From the NCBI GenBank assembly GCA_013822245.1, contig PNKE01000019.1, positions 1 through 64,000 on the forward strand: 64,000 bases of DNA, in the 5' to 3' direction. Position numbers and translations under genes: made by a program. The notes under the pieces were generated by a model. The model did not search any database. It saw nothing but the letters and a program-made list of their open reading frames with translations, and was not told where the DNA came from. Within the stretch, counting starts at the first letter, position 1, and each line of letters opens with the position of its first letter. This document shows positions 1 through 8,377 of the stretch, piece after piece. Source of the stretch: Candidatus Solibacter sp. (lineage in GTDB: Bacteria; Acidobacteriota; Terriglobia; Bryobacterales; Bryobacteraceae).

Positions 1-28
1 CTCGATTTGTCCATGGTTCCCCTCCCCC

Positions 29-472
29 ATGATGTATCATCTGGTCATGTATCGAGCGCTGGGCACACTCTTCTTCCTGCTCATTTGCTGCCAGGGCCAG
101 CACGATGTTCGCGACGGGCGGGCGGCCGTGTTCATTACCACGGCATCGGGCCTGCGGTATCGGGTCCTCGTTGAGGGTCGCGGCACTCCGTCGAAGGCCG
201 GAGACCAGGTCCGAATCCATGAGACCACATCCTTGGAGGACGGGACCTTGATCTTCAGCACTCGAACCAAGGACAAACCCTTGAAGTTTCTGCTGGGTGG
301 AAACCATGTGGTCGCCGGCGTTGATGAAGCCGTTACCGGTATGCGCGTCGGCGAGCGCCGGAAGTTGATCGTTCCACCCTCGCTGAGCAAGCGTTCCAGC
401 TATCCCTCGAATACTGCTCCGGACGCGACCCTCCACTACGACATCCAACTCGTTGAAATTCTGCCGGAATAG
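29..472 (+). CDS. FKBP-type peptidyl-prolyl cis-trans isomerase, exported
   Basis: A 147-residue protein with a hydrophobic N-terminus (about residues 10-22) ending in a Cys-Cys pair, so it is probably a secreted protein or lipoprotein. The rest is a single FKBP domain. It has the family pattern of a G-L-x-Y-x-V-L strand near residue 41, a V-A-G-V-D-E-A-V-T-G-M segment near residue 92, a G-E-R-R-K-L-I-V-P-P strand, and a terminal strand ending Q-L-V-E-I-L. Such enzymes isomerise X-Pro peptide bonds and help envelope proteins fold. The usual Y-G-x-x-G segment is replaced by a Ser-rich stretch (residues 120-128), so activity is uncertain. In-frame Met codons at residues 1, 2 and 7 leave the start ambiguous. 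It stands alone, with about 130 bases before the next gene. Confidence 0.8.
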   Translation: MMYHLVMYRALGTLFFLLICCQGQHDVRDGRAAVFITTASGLRYRVLVEGRGTPSKAGDQVRIHETTSLEDGTLIFSTRTKDKPLKFLLGGNHVVAGVDEAVTGMRVGERRKLIVPPSLSKRSSYPSNTAPDATLHYDIQLVEILPE

Positions 473-601
473 GCATTCCGGTCACGTCGTTGGGACTGTG
501 GCCCTGGGACACCCTGGTCCAGGAACCAGGCGCCCCTCCCCCGGGTCCCCAGGAGCGAAGTACCGCTGGCCTGCGCGGGCCGTCCGCGATAGGCTATCGT
601 C
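473..601. other. Intergenic spacer with a small inverted repeat
   Basis: No gene is seen here. Positions 513-530 hold a 6-base inverted repeat (CCTGGT/ACCAGG) that could form a short hairpin between the two genes. There is no T-tract, so it is not called a terminator. Confidence 0.3.
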
Positions 602-2122
602 ATGACTGCTCATATTGATTTCCTTCGGCATCAATCTCTATTGGTCTTGCTCATGGCGTCAGTCGCGCTCCCACCGGCCGGCCTGGTGCTGTTGTGGATT
701 CGGAGAGGCACGAAAGCGCTCTGGAAACTCCTCGGAACCATTCCCATCCTCGGCATCGCTGTCGCCCACCTGTTCCTGTTCTTCGGTCTGCGCGTGGAAC
801 TGGATGGAACGGGCGCCCGGCCGATGTTCTCTTTCGGCAGCGCCGAATCCCACATCGAGCAACTGGAGGCCAGCCGCGCCGCGCTGCCGGCGGCTGCACC
901 TGCTCCGTCTCCTCCGACGGTGGAAGCCGCTCCCGCCGTTGCCGCATCCGCTCCGGCCGCGCCGCCTTACTGGACCGCCTTCCGCGGTCCGAATCGCGAC
1001 GGCCATTACGACGAAACGCCCATCCTCACGGCATGGCCCAAGCGCGGCCTGGCACGGTTGTGGAAGCAGCCGGTTGGAGGCGGTTACGCCTCGGTCGTCG
1101 TGGCCGGTGGCCGCGTTTTTACCATCGAGCAGCGCCGCGACAGGGAGGTCGCGGCTGCCTACGACGTCAACAGCGGACGTGAGTTGTGGACCAACTCCTG
1201 GGCCGCCAACTTCCGCGAGTCGATGGGCGGCGACGGGCCGCGCGCCACGCCCACCTGGCACGAAGGGATGCTCTATGCGCTGGGCGCCGAAGGCGAACTG
1301 CGCTGCCTGGAGGCGGCCACCGGCAAGGTTGTGTGGTCAAAGAATATTCTCGCCGACAACGGCGCCGCCAACGTCACCTGGGCGATGTCGGCCTCACCGC
1401 TGATCGTCGATGAAAAGGTGATCGTGCAGCCCGGCGGTCCCGGAGGCAGATCGGTTGTTGCCTACCACAAACTGACGGGCGCACCCGTCTGGAAGGCGTT
1501 GGACGACAAGCAGGCCTACACGTCGCCGATGCTGGTGACGCTCGGCGGGCGGCGTCAGATCGTTACGGTCACGGCCAGCCGGGTCGTGGGCATGGCTCCC
1601 GAGGACGGCGCGCTGTTGTGGGAGTACCCCTGGGTCACCGAATACGACGTCAACGCCTCGCAACCCATCGTCACCGGCCCCAACCGCTTCTTCATCTCGG
1701 CCGGCTACGGTCACGGCGCGGCGGTGGTCGAACTGCGGCCCGCGGCCAACACTTTCACGGCCCGCACCGTCTGGCAGAACATGCGCATGAAGAACAAGTT
1801 CAACCCCTCGGTGCTGCACGAGGGACATATCTACGGCCTCGACGAAGGCATCCTCGCCTGCGTCGACGCCGGCACCGGGCAGCAGAAGTGGAAAGGCGGG
1901 CGCTATGGCTACGGCCAACTCCTCCTGGCCAGCGGCCACCTGGTGGTGACGACGGAATCCGGCGAGGCCGTCCTTGTCAAAGCCACTCCTGAACGGCACG
2001 AGGAACTGGCGCGGTTCTCCGCCGTGGAGGGCAAGACCTGGAACGTGCCTGCCCTGGCCGGCGGCCTGTTGTTCGTTCGCAACACCACCGAAATGGCTTG
2101 CTTCCGCATCACGCCGAACTAG
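602..2122 (+). CDS. Membrane-anchored PQQ-like beta-propeller protein
   Basis: A 506-residue protein. Two hydrophobic segments (about residues 12-34 and 43-62) are followed by an Ala/Pro-rich linker (about 95-122), and then a PQQ-like (quinoprotein alcohol dehydrogenase-like) propeller. The propeller opens with the signature W-x-x-F-R-G-P-N-R-D-G and has repeated G-x-x-L-W and A-T-G-K-V-V-W turns. Unlike its neighbours it is tethered by helices and not released by a cleavable signal. These proteins are common in Acidobacteriota and Planctomycetota; most have no assigned substrate and need not bind PQQ. It starts a same-strand run of four propeller genes leading into a redox operon. The fold is confident; the function is unknown. 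Confidence 0.85.
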   Translation: MTAHIDFLRHQSLLVLLMASVALPPAGLVLLWIRRGTKALWKLLGTIPILGIAVAHLFLFFGLRVELDGTGARPMFSFGSAESHIEQLEASRAALPAAAPAPSPPTVEAAPAVAASAPAAPPYWTAFRGPNRDGHYDETPILTAWPKRGLARLWKQPVGGGYASVVVAGGRVFTIEQRRDREVAAAYDVNSGRELWTNSWAANFRESMGGDGPRATPTWHEGMLYALGAEGELRCLEAATGKVVWSKNILADNGAANVTWAMSASPLIVDEKVIVQPGGPGGRSVVAYHKLTGAPVWKALDDKQAYTSPMLVTLGGRRQIVTVTASRVVGMAPEDGALLWEYPWVTEYDVNASQPIVTGPNRFFISAGYGHGAAVVELRPAANTFTARTVWQNMRMKNKFNPSVLHEGHIYGLDEGILACVDAGTGQQKWKGGRYGYGQLLLASGHLVVTTESGEAVLVKATPERHEELARFSAVEGKTWNVPALAGGLLFVRNTTEMACFRITPN

Positions 2123-2151
2123 TCTCTGGAAAAGTGAGACTATGTGAATAT

Positions 2152-3471
2152 ATGAACCCCTGCAGGTTGACGGCCGTCTTCTGTCTCCTCTCGACGCTGC
2201 AATGGGCCGAGGACTGGCCTCAGTACCGCGGCCAGGACCGTGCCGGCGTCTGGAGCGAAACCGGAATTCTCGAAACCTTTCCCGCCGGAGGTTTGAAGGT
2301 GAAATGGCGCGTGCCGCTCGGCGGCGGCTACGGCGGGCCGGCGGTGGCGGGCGGCAAGGTGTTCGTGATGGACTTCCGGCCCACCACGCGGCCGAAGGGG
2401 ATCGAGCGCGCCCTGGCCTTCGACGAGAAGACAGGCAAGCTCTTGTGGTCCCGCGAGTGGGAGGTCGACTATACTGGCCTGGCCACCACCTATGCCATCG
2501 GACCGCGCGCGACGCCCACCGTCGATGGCGGCCGGGTCTATTTCTTCGGGTCCATGGGCATGTTGCAGTGTCTGCGGGCCGAAGACGGAAAGCTGCTGTG
2601 GAAGCGCGACGTGGTGAGCGAGTTTGGCGCCGAGGTTCCGGTCTGGGGCATGGCGGCGGCTCCGCTCATCGACGGCCGGCGCCTGATCTGCCTGGCCGGC
2701 GGCAAGGGTGACTCGAAGGTGATGGCCTTCGACAAAATGACCGGCGCGGTGCTCTGGCGCGCCCTTTCGTCGGATTTCGAGCCAGGTTACAGCGCTCCAA
2801 TTCTGATCCAGGCCGGCGGACAGCGGCAGATCATTCAGTGGCACCCGCAGGGCGTCGCCTCGCTCGACCCGGAAACCGGAAAGCGTCTTTGGGAGTTGCC
2901 GATTGTCAGCCCGCTGGGCGGGTCGGTTGCCGCGCCGGTTTGGGACGGGCCGCGGCTGCTGGTCTCCAGCTTCACCCAGGGGTCCATGATGATGGCGTTG
3001 GACGGCTCGCGTCCGGGCGCGAGCGTCCTGTGGCGCGGAGCCAGCCGCAGCGAAACCAAGCCCGACGGCCTGCACTCCCTCATCTCGACCCCGTTCATCG
3101 ACGGCGATCACATCTATGGGATCTGCTCCTACGGCCACCTGCGCGGCCTCGACGCCAGGACCGGGAAACAGGTTTGGGAGACGCTCGATGTCACCAGCGA
3201 GAGAGCACGCTGGGCGGCCGCCCACATGGTGCGAAACCGGGACCGCTACTTCATCAACAACGACCGCGGTGAGTTGATCATCGCGCAACTCAGCCCGCGG
3301 GGGTACAAGGAGATCGCCCGCACCAAGCTGATCGAGCCGACCTCGAATCCCGGCAACCGCCGCGAGGCCGGTGCGGTCAACTGGGTGCACCCGGCCTACG
3401 CCAACCGGCACATCTTCACCCGCAACGACAAGGAGTTGATATGCGCCTCGCTCGAAGCCGGCGCACGGTAG
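2152..3471 (+). CDS. Secreted PQQ-like beta-propeller protein
   Basis: A 439-residue protein from the ATG at 2152, which gives a compact signal peptide ending near residue 18. A TTG at 2098 would add 18 residues and overlap the previous gene. The mature protein opens with the E-D-W-P-Q-Y-R-G signature and carries repeated F-D-E-K-T-G-K-L-L-W and F-D-K-M-T-G-A-V-L-W blade turns over about 400 residues. It is probably a periplasmic propeller, catalytic or scaffolding. No Cys-pair or Fe-S motif was noticed. It overlaps the next gene by 31 bases, indicating translational coupling. No substrate can be read from the sequence. Confidence 0.85.
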   Translation: MNPCRLTAVFCLLSTLQWAEDWPQYRGQDRAGVWSETGILETFPAGGLKVKWRVPLGGGYGGPAVAGGKVFVMDFRPTTRPKGIERALAFDEKTGKLLWSREWEVDYTGLATTYAIGPRATPTVDGGRVYFFGSMGMLQCLRAEDGKLLWKRDVVSEFGAEVPVWGMAAAPLIDGRRLICLAGGKGDSKVMAFDKMTGAVLWRALSSDFEPGYSAPILIQAGGQRQIIQWHPQGVASLDPETGKRLWELPIVSPLGGSVAAPVWDGPRLLVSSFTQGSMMMALDGSRPGASVLWRGASRSETKPDGLHSLISTPFIDGDHIYGICSYGHLRGLDARTGKQVWETLDVTSERARWAAAHMVRNRDRYFINNDRGELIIAQLSPRGYKEIARTKLIEPTSNPGNRREAGAVNWVHPAYANRHIFTRNDKELICASLEAGAR

Positions 3472-4562
3472 CGCGGCCGGCAGCGCTGTTTTTCGCCCTC
3501 GTTTGCCTCCTGCCGGGGCAGGTGCGGGAGTGGCCGCAGTTCCGCGGCAACCCGCAACTGACCGGCGTCGCCGAGGGCGGACTGAGCGTGCCGTTGAAGC
3601 TGTTGTGGACCTACGAAGCCGGCCAGGCCATCGAGTCGTCGGCCGCCATCGCCGGCGGGGCGGTGTACGTTGGCGTCTTCACCGGCGAGTTGATCTCGCT
3701 CGATCTGGCGACGGGCAAGCTTCGCTGGAAGTACAAAACGGAGGGCGAGATCGGCGAGTCCTCGCCGGCGGTGAGCGGGGGGATCGTCTATGTTGGCGAT
3801 CTTACCGGCTACCTTCACGCGGTTGGAGCCGAGGACGGCCGGCGGCGCTGGGTCTACAAGACGCGCGGGGAGATCAAGGCGTCTCCGGTGGTCAGCGGCG
3901 GCAAAGTGCTGGTGGGATCCTATGACGGCAGCCTGCACGCCCTGGATGCACTGACAGGCCGCCTGGTCTGGTCGTACGAGACCGAGGGCCCGGTGCACGC
4001 CACGGCTGGAATCGCCGCGGGCCTGGCCCTCATCTCCGGTTGCGACGGCCATCTGCGCGCCATCCGGATCGCGGACGGCAAACAGGAATACGCGGTGCAG
4101 GTGGGATCCTACGTCGGCGCTTCGCCCGCCATTGCCGGCGGCGTGGCCTATCTGGGCACCTTCGACAACGAGGTGCTGGCCATCGACCTGCGGCGCAAGG
4201 CGGTGCTCTGGAAATACCAGCACCCCCGCCGCAAGTTCCCGTTCTACTCGTCGGCCGCGGTGGCCGGCGGAATCGTGGTGGTGGGCGGACGGGACAGCAT
4301 GGTGCACGCCCTGGACGCCAAAACGGGGAAAGCCGTGTGGACCTTCGCCGCGCGCGCCCGAGTGGATTCATCGCCGGTTGTCACCGCCGGACGCGTCTTG
4401 TTCGGCGCGCACAACGGCCGCCTGACCGCGCTTGATCTCAGGACCGGCAGGCAACTCTGGCAATTCGAGGCCGGCGCCGCCGTCACCGCTTCGCCGGCCG
4501 TCGCGGGCCAGCGCCTCGTCATATCCACACTTGACGGGGTAGTCTACTGTTTCGGCCAGTAG
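3441..4562 (+). CDS. Secreted BamB-like PQQ beta-propeller protein
   Basis: A 373-residue protein with an Arg-rich n-region and a signal peptide to about residue 27. An AAGGAG box five bases before the ATG supports the start, inside the end of the previous gene. The mature part is built of very regular blades of about 38-40 residues, each shaped S-S-P-A-V-(S/A)-G-G-x-V-Y-V-G followed by a G-x-L-x-A-L-D-x-x-T-G strand. This resembles BamB more than a quinoprotein dehydrogenase. BamB proteins scaffold outer-membrane protein assembly, but BamB-like propellers of this kind in Acidobacteriota have no proven role. No enzyme site is recognisable. Confidence 0.85.
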   Translation: MRLARSRRTVARPAALFFALVCLLPGQVREWPQFRGNPQLTGVAEGGLSVPLKLLWTYEAGQAIESSAAIAGGAVYVGVFTGELISLDLATGKLRWKYKTEGEIGESSPAVSGGIVYVGDLTGYLHAVGAEDGRRRWVYKTRGEIKASPVVSGGKVLVGSYDGSLHALDALTGRLVWSYETEGPVHATAGIAAGLALISGCDGHLRAIRIADGKQEYAVQVGSYVGASPAIAGGVAYLGTFDNEVLAIDLRRKAVLWKYQHPRRKFPFYSSAAVAGGIVVVGGRDSMVHALDAKTGKAVWTFAARARVDSSPVVTAGRVLFGAHNGRLTALDLRTGRQLWQFEAGAAVTASPAVAGQRLVISTLDGVVYCFGQ

Positions 4563-4681
4563 AGAGGGAATCCTGATATTATTACCTTGTAGTCCGTTCA
4601 CGCTGGATATCTGAAGGCCGAGACCGAAATCTGCAACCCAAGCTCTGAACCGAAGGGGAAGGGCTACAGACGGAGAAGCAA
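4563..4681 (+). promoter_or_regulatory. Spacer and ribosome binding site before the fourth propeller gene
   Basis: This 119-base gap is the longest inside the run of propeller genes and includes an AT-rich stretch near 4575-4590, so a separate promoter is possible. A GGAGAAG ribosome binding site lies just before the ATG at 4682. No strong promoter match was found. Confidence 0.3.
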
Positions 4682-5941
4682 ATGCTGACACGGCGAGACT
4701 GGCTGGCTGGACTTGGTCTGCACAATCTGGCGGGCATCCTGCCCGCCGCCACGGCGGCTGACTGGCCGCAGTTCCGCGGACCAGGCCGCGATGGCATTTC
4801 CAGGGAGACGGGGCTGTTGAGGCGGTGGCCGGCCAAGGGCCCCAGGGTCCTGTGGACCGTTCCGGTGGCTCAAGGCTACGCCGGCGCCGCGATCGTGGCC
4901 GGCCGCGTCTACCACCACGACTACGACGAGGCGGCATCGGATTGGCGTGTCCACTGCCGGCAACTGACTACCGGCAAGGAGATCTGGCGTTTCACCGAGC
5001 GCCGCTCGATCCGGCCCAACCACGGCATCACCCGCACCGTTCCGGCGGTGGACGGCCGCTACGTCTTCTCGCTGGACCCGAAGTGCGTTTTCCATTGCAT
5101 CGACGCGCGCACCGGCAAGGAGTTGTGGCGCAAGAATCTGGTCACCGATTACAAGTCCGCCATTCCTCCCTGGTACAACGGGCAGTGCCCGCTCGTCGAA
5201 CGCGACCGCGTGGTCATCGCCACCGGCGGCGCGGCCATCATGGCGGCGTTCGACAAGGCCACCGGCAAGGAGATCTGGAGGACGCCCAACCCCGGCAGGC
5301 TCCTGCTCTCGCACGCCTCGGTCACGACGGCGCTGATGGGCGGAGTCCGGCAATACATCTATGGCACTCTGAATGGACCTCTGGGCGTCTCGGCCAGCGA
5401 TGGAAAGCTGCTGTGGGAGTTTCCGCGGAAGTTCAATGTGGCCGTGGCCCCATCTCCGGTGGCGGTGGACGGGGAGCGGGTCTTCATGACGGCCAGCTAC
5501 GACGCCGGCAGCGTCATGGTGCGCGTGCGGCCGGCCGGTGGCGTGTTCCGGGCCGAGCCCGTCTTCGACATGAAGAAGAACGAGTGGAACTCGGAAGTCC
5601 ACACGCCCATCGTCCATGGAGGCCACCTCTTCGCCGTGGGCAAGAAGAAGAGAGGCCTGTTCACCTGCCTGGCCTTCGATGGCAGGACGGTCTGGGACAG
5701 CGACGGCAAGGCGTCGTTCGAGCTTGGCAGTTTCATGCTCGCCGACAATATGTTCTTCGTCCTGGAAGGCAAGACGGGTATCCTCAGGTTGATTGAAGCC
5801 AACACCACGCAGTACAAGGAACTGGCCCAGGCCCAGGTGCTCGGCGGACACGATGTGTGGGCGCCGATGGCTCTCTCCGCCGGCAAGCTTGTGCTGAGGG
5901 ACATGTCCAGGATGGTGTGCATCGACGTGCGTGGCGCGTGA
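4682..5941 (+). CDS. Tat-type exported PQQ-like beta-propeller protein
   Basis: A 419-residue protein. The N-terminus has T-R-R-D-W-L-A-G-L, a twin-arginine-like export signal with likely cleavage after A-A-T-A-A near residue 26. The mature part starts D-W-P-Q-F-R-G-P-G-R-D-G and continues as a PQQ-like propeller with A-R-T-G-K-E-L-W and A-T-G-K-E-I-W blade turns. Tat export implies folding, and often cofactor loading, before secretion, which sets this paralogue apart from the Sec-type ones beside it. It sits 12 bases upstream of the NHL-repeat gene of the redox operon and may be part of that transcript. The substrate and cofactor are unknown. Confidence 0.83.
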   Translation: MLTRRDWLAGLGLHNLAGILPAATAADWPQFRGPGRDGISRETGLLRRWPAKGPRVLWTVPVAQGYAGAAIVAGRVYHHDYDEAASDWRVHCRQLTTGKEIWRFTERRSIRPNHGITRTVPAVDGRYVFSLDPKCVFHCIDARTGKELWRKNLVTDYKSAIPPWYNGQCPLVERDRVVIATGGAAIMAAFDKATGKEIWRTPNPGRLLLSHASVTTALMGGVRQYIYGTLNGPLGVSASDGKLLWEFPRKFNVAVAPSPVAVDGERVFMTASYDAGSVMVRVRPAGGVFRAEPVFDMKKNEWNSEVHTPIVHGGHLFAVGKKKRGLFTCLAFDGRTVWDSDGKASFELGSFMLADNMFFVLEGKTGILRLIEANTTQYKELAQAQVLGGHDVWAPMALSAGKLVLRDMSRMVCIDVRGA

Positions 5942-5953
5942 GCGAGGCAGCTT

Positions 5954-6796
5954 ATGAAATACAGCCAGGTGCGGGTTCTTGCCGGAAAAGGCGGCGCGGC
6001 GGATCACTTCAGCGAGGCATTGCGCGGCCTGGCCGTCGACCGGCGGGATTCCGTTTACGCGGCCGGCGACCAGGAGATCAAAGTCTTCGAAAGCGGCGGC
6101 CGGCTCGCGCGGCGCTGGAGAACGGCCATGCCGGGCTTTGCCGTGGCCGTGGCCGGCGATGGGCGGGTGTTTTGCGGCCAGCCCGGACAGGTTGAGATTT
6201 TCGACGGCGCGGGCCGGCTCCAGGCCGCCTGGCGGGACGAGCAGCGTCTGGGACTGGTGACGGCGATCGGTTTTTCCACGGGCAATGTCTTCCTGGCCGA
6301 CGCCACGGGCCGCTGCATCCGCCGTTATGACGGCAGCGGAAAGTACCTCAACGACATCGGCAACGACAACCGGATGAAGGGGTTCCTGATTCCCAACGGC
6401 GCCGTGTCTTTCGGCGTGGACGCCAAGGGCGTCATCCACTCGGCCAATCCGGGCAAGCACCGGGTCGAACGCTACACCGCCGGCGGCGCCCTGCTCGGGC
6501 ATTTCGGCCGTTTCGACGGGCGTGATCCGGCGGGCTTTTCGGGCTGCTGCAATCCCACCAACGTGGCCGTGACCGGCGGCTCCAGGATCTGGGTCACCGA
6601 GAAAGCCGGCCCGCGCGCCAAGGTTTACGATGCTGAAGGCGCCTTGCTGGCCGTGATCGCCTCCGATGTCTTCGATCCGAACTGCAAGAACATGAGCATC
6701 GCCGCCGGCTCGCGCGGCCAGGTCTATGTGGCCGATACGGTGAAGCTCCAGATCTTTGTCTTCGAGCCGCTGGGCGGGCAAGGAGGGGCCGCATGA
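5954..6796 (+). CDS. NHL-type beta-propeller protein of the redox operon
   Basis: A 280-residue protein of repeated strands such as R-D-S-V-Y-A-A-G-D, N-V-F-L-A-D-A-T-G-R-C-I-R-R-Y and R-G-Q-V-Y-V-A-D-T-V, typical of six-bladed NHL-like propellers. A C-C-N-P-T-N segment near residue 198 is often seen in such propellers encoded beside Fe-S proteins, and could bind a metal or cofactor. No signal peptide is evident, so it may stay in the cytoplasm unless the start is misplaced. Its stop overlaps the ATG of the next gene (ATGA at 6793-6796), which ties it to the ferredoxin. Its partner role is inferred from context only. Confidence 0.75.
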   Translation: MKYSQVRVLAGKGGAADHFSEALRGLAVDRRDSVYAAGDQEIKVFESGGRLARRWRTAMPGFAVAVAGDGRVFCGQPGQVEIFDGAGRLQAAWRDEQRLGLVTAIGFSTGNVFLADATGRCIRRYDGSGKYLNDIGNDNRMKGFLIPNGAVSFGVDAKGVIHSANPGKHRVERYTAGGALLGHFGRFDGRDPAGFSGCCNPTNVAVTGGSRIWVTEKAGPRAKVYDAEGALLAVIASDVFDPNCKNMSIAAGSRGQVYVADTVKLQIFVFEPLGGQGGAA

Positions 6797-7410
6797 GCGA
6801 TCAAACGACCCGCCGCGGCGCGCTCGCCAGGGCGGCCCGTGGCGCGGCGGCTCTGGCGTTGGGCGGCTCCGCGTTCTATCTGGTCCGCAAGGCCGACGGA
6901 CAGATTGTGTGGAACGTCGATTCGGCCAGGTGCATCAACAGCCGGCTGGGGGTGACCAACGTCGAGGCCTGCAACCTGTGCACGACCGAGTGTGTAGTGC
7001 CGCTGTCCGCCGTGAGGGCGGTCAACGAATACTCCAAGTGCGGCCGCTGCTACATCTGCCCTGCCTATTTCAATATCACCAGCGCCGTGGACGAGAAGGG
7101 GCTGCCCAGCGAGAAACTCTGCCCGCGCGACGCCATCGAGCGCAAGCCGATCGGTGACATCGACCCCGACGACCCGGCCAACAATTTCTACGAATACATC
7201 ATCGACGAAGTCAAATGCGACGGCTGCGGCAAGTGCGTCATGGCGTGCAAGGAGCCATTGGGGCTGGGCTCCATCGTCTTGAGGGTCCGGCATAGCCTGT
7301 GCGTGGATTGCAACCGCTGCGCCATCTCAACGGCCTGCCCCAAGGACGCCATCCTGCAAGTGCCCATCGAAAAAGCGTTCGACCATGTGCAGTTGGGATC
7401 TCACGACTAG
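6793..7410 (+). CDS. Tat-exported ferredoxin-like iron-sulfur protein
   Basis: A 205-residue protein. The N-terminus T-T-R-R-G-A-L-A-R followed by a hydrophobic stretch (about 15-30) looks like a twin-arginine signal or anchor. After it come several cysteine clusters: C47, C60-x2-C-x3-C, C83-G-R-C-x2-C, then C-D-G-C-G-K-C-x3-C and C-V-D-C-N-R-C, consistent with two or three [4Fe-4S] centres. NapG/MauM-type ferredoxins of this layout pass electrons to or from NapH/NosR-like membrane proteins, and the next gene is exactly that partner. The likely role is an electron carrier on the outer face of the inner membrane. Confidence 0.82.
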   Translation: MSDQTTRRGALARAARGAAALALGGSAFYLVRKADGQIVWNVDSARCINSRLGVTNVEACNLCTTECVVPLSAVRAVNEYSKCGRCYICPAYFNITSAVDEKGLPSEKLCPRDAIERKPIGDIDPDDPANNFYEYIIDEVKCDGCGKCVMACKEPLGLGSIVLRVRHSLCVDCNRCAISTACPKDAILQVPIEKAFDHVQLGSHD

Positions 7411-7420
7411 GCCCGGCGGG

Positions 7421-8377
7421 ATGTCCATGAAATCACGCGCGTCCACGCTCCTGGCCGCCGCGGCCGGCCTGATTCTGTTGTTCGCCGTCAATGCGGCGGG
7501 CCAAGCCATGCAGTATGAGCGCCCGGTTCAGGCCGCCCCCCAGGAAGAGGGTATCGGCGGCTCATACAAGACGCCCGCCGTCCAGAAGCCCCAGCCGCGG
7601 TCCTACTGGCTGGAAGTGTTGGATGTGGTGCTGATGGCCGTCGCCATGGGGATCTCGGTCTGGGTGGTCCTCCGCCGGCGAAGCCGGAAATGGGTTCTTG
7701 CGCTGACGGTGGCGTGTCTGGGCTATTTCGGCTTCTACCGGGAAGGCTGCATCTGTCCGATCGGTTCCATTCAGAACGTGTCGGTCGCCCTCACCGATCC
7801 GGGCTACGCCATCCCGATCGTGGTGACGGCGGTCTTCTTTCTGCCGCTGCTGGTGGCGCTGTTTTTCGGGCGGGCGTTCTGCGGCGGCGTCTGTCCGCTG
7901 GGCGCCCTTCAGGAACTGGTGTTGCTGAAGCCGTTGCGGGTCCCGCGCCGTTTGGACCGGGCGCTTGGCCTGCTGAGGTACGCCTACCTCGGCGGGGCCG
8001 TCTGGCTCGCCTTGCAGCCGTTCCCCGTGCACGACTTCATCATCTGCCGGTTTGATCCCTTCGTCGGCTTTTTCCGCATGGCGGGTTTCGCCCACATGCT
8101 CTACATCGGCGCGGCGTTCCTGGTGCTGGGCATCTTCGTGGGCCGTCCGTATTGCCGTTTTCTGTGCCCTTACGGCGTTCTGCTCGAGTGGGTGACCCGG
8201 CTTGCCGGCCGCGGCGTCAGCATCACCCCCGACAAGGAACTGGACTGCGGGTTGTGCCAGGAATCGTGTCCCTACGGAGCCATTGAGAAGATGCGCGTGG
8301 TGCGGCCGAAATGCCTTTACTGCGCCCGGTGCTTCGAGTCCTGCCCTCGCGAGGGGCCACTGGCGAGGAAACGATGA
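7421..8377 (+). CDS. NapH/NosR-like membrane polyferredoxin
   Basis: A 318-residue protein from the ATG at 7421 (the upstream alternative at 7385 overlaps the previous gene and disrupts the signal). It has an N-terminal hydrophobic segment (about 8-27) and then about four or five further membrane helices. The diagnostic cysteine motifs C-G-G-V-C-P-L-G and C-R-F-L-C-P-Y-G lie at membrane edges, and a G-C-I-C-P-I-G motif precedes them. A C-terminal pair of [4Fe-4S] motifs follows (C-G-L-C-Q-E-S-C-P and C-L-Y-C-A-R-C-F-E-S-C-P). This family moves electrons across or along the inner membrane between quinols, ferredoxins and periplasmic enzymes. The stop overlaps the next start (ATGA). Confidence 0.85.
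   Translation: MSMKSRASTLLAAAAGLILLFAVNAAGQAMQYERPVQAAPQEEGIGGSYKTPAVQKPQPRSYWLEVLDVVLMAVAMGISVWVVLRRRSRKWVLALTVACLGYFGFYREGCICPIGSIQNVSVALTDPGYAIPIVVTAVFFLPLLVALFFGRAFCGGVCPLGALQELVLLKPLRVPRRLDRALGLLRYAYLGGAVWLALQPFPVHDFIICRFDPFVGFFRMAGFAHMLYIGAAFLVLGIFVGRPYCRFLCPYGVLLEWVTRLAGRGVSITPDKELDCGLCQESCPYGAIEKMRVVRPKCLYCARCFESCPREGPLARKR

Noticed and set aside
602-5941. True PQQ-dependent dehydrogenases
   Set aside because: The propeller pattern is clear, but no PQQ or calcium ligand set or disulfide-ring Cys pair could be identified by eye. They are called PQQ-like only.
4664-6781. Minus-strand open frame of 705 codons
   Set aside because: Antisense shadow of a propeller and the NHL gene, with no recognisable motifs.
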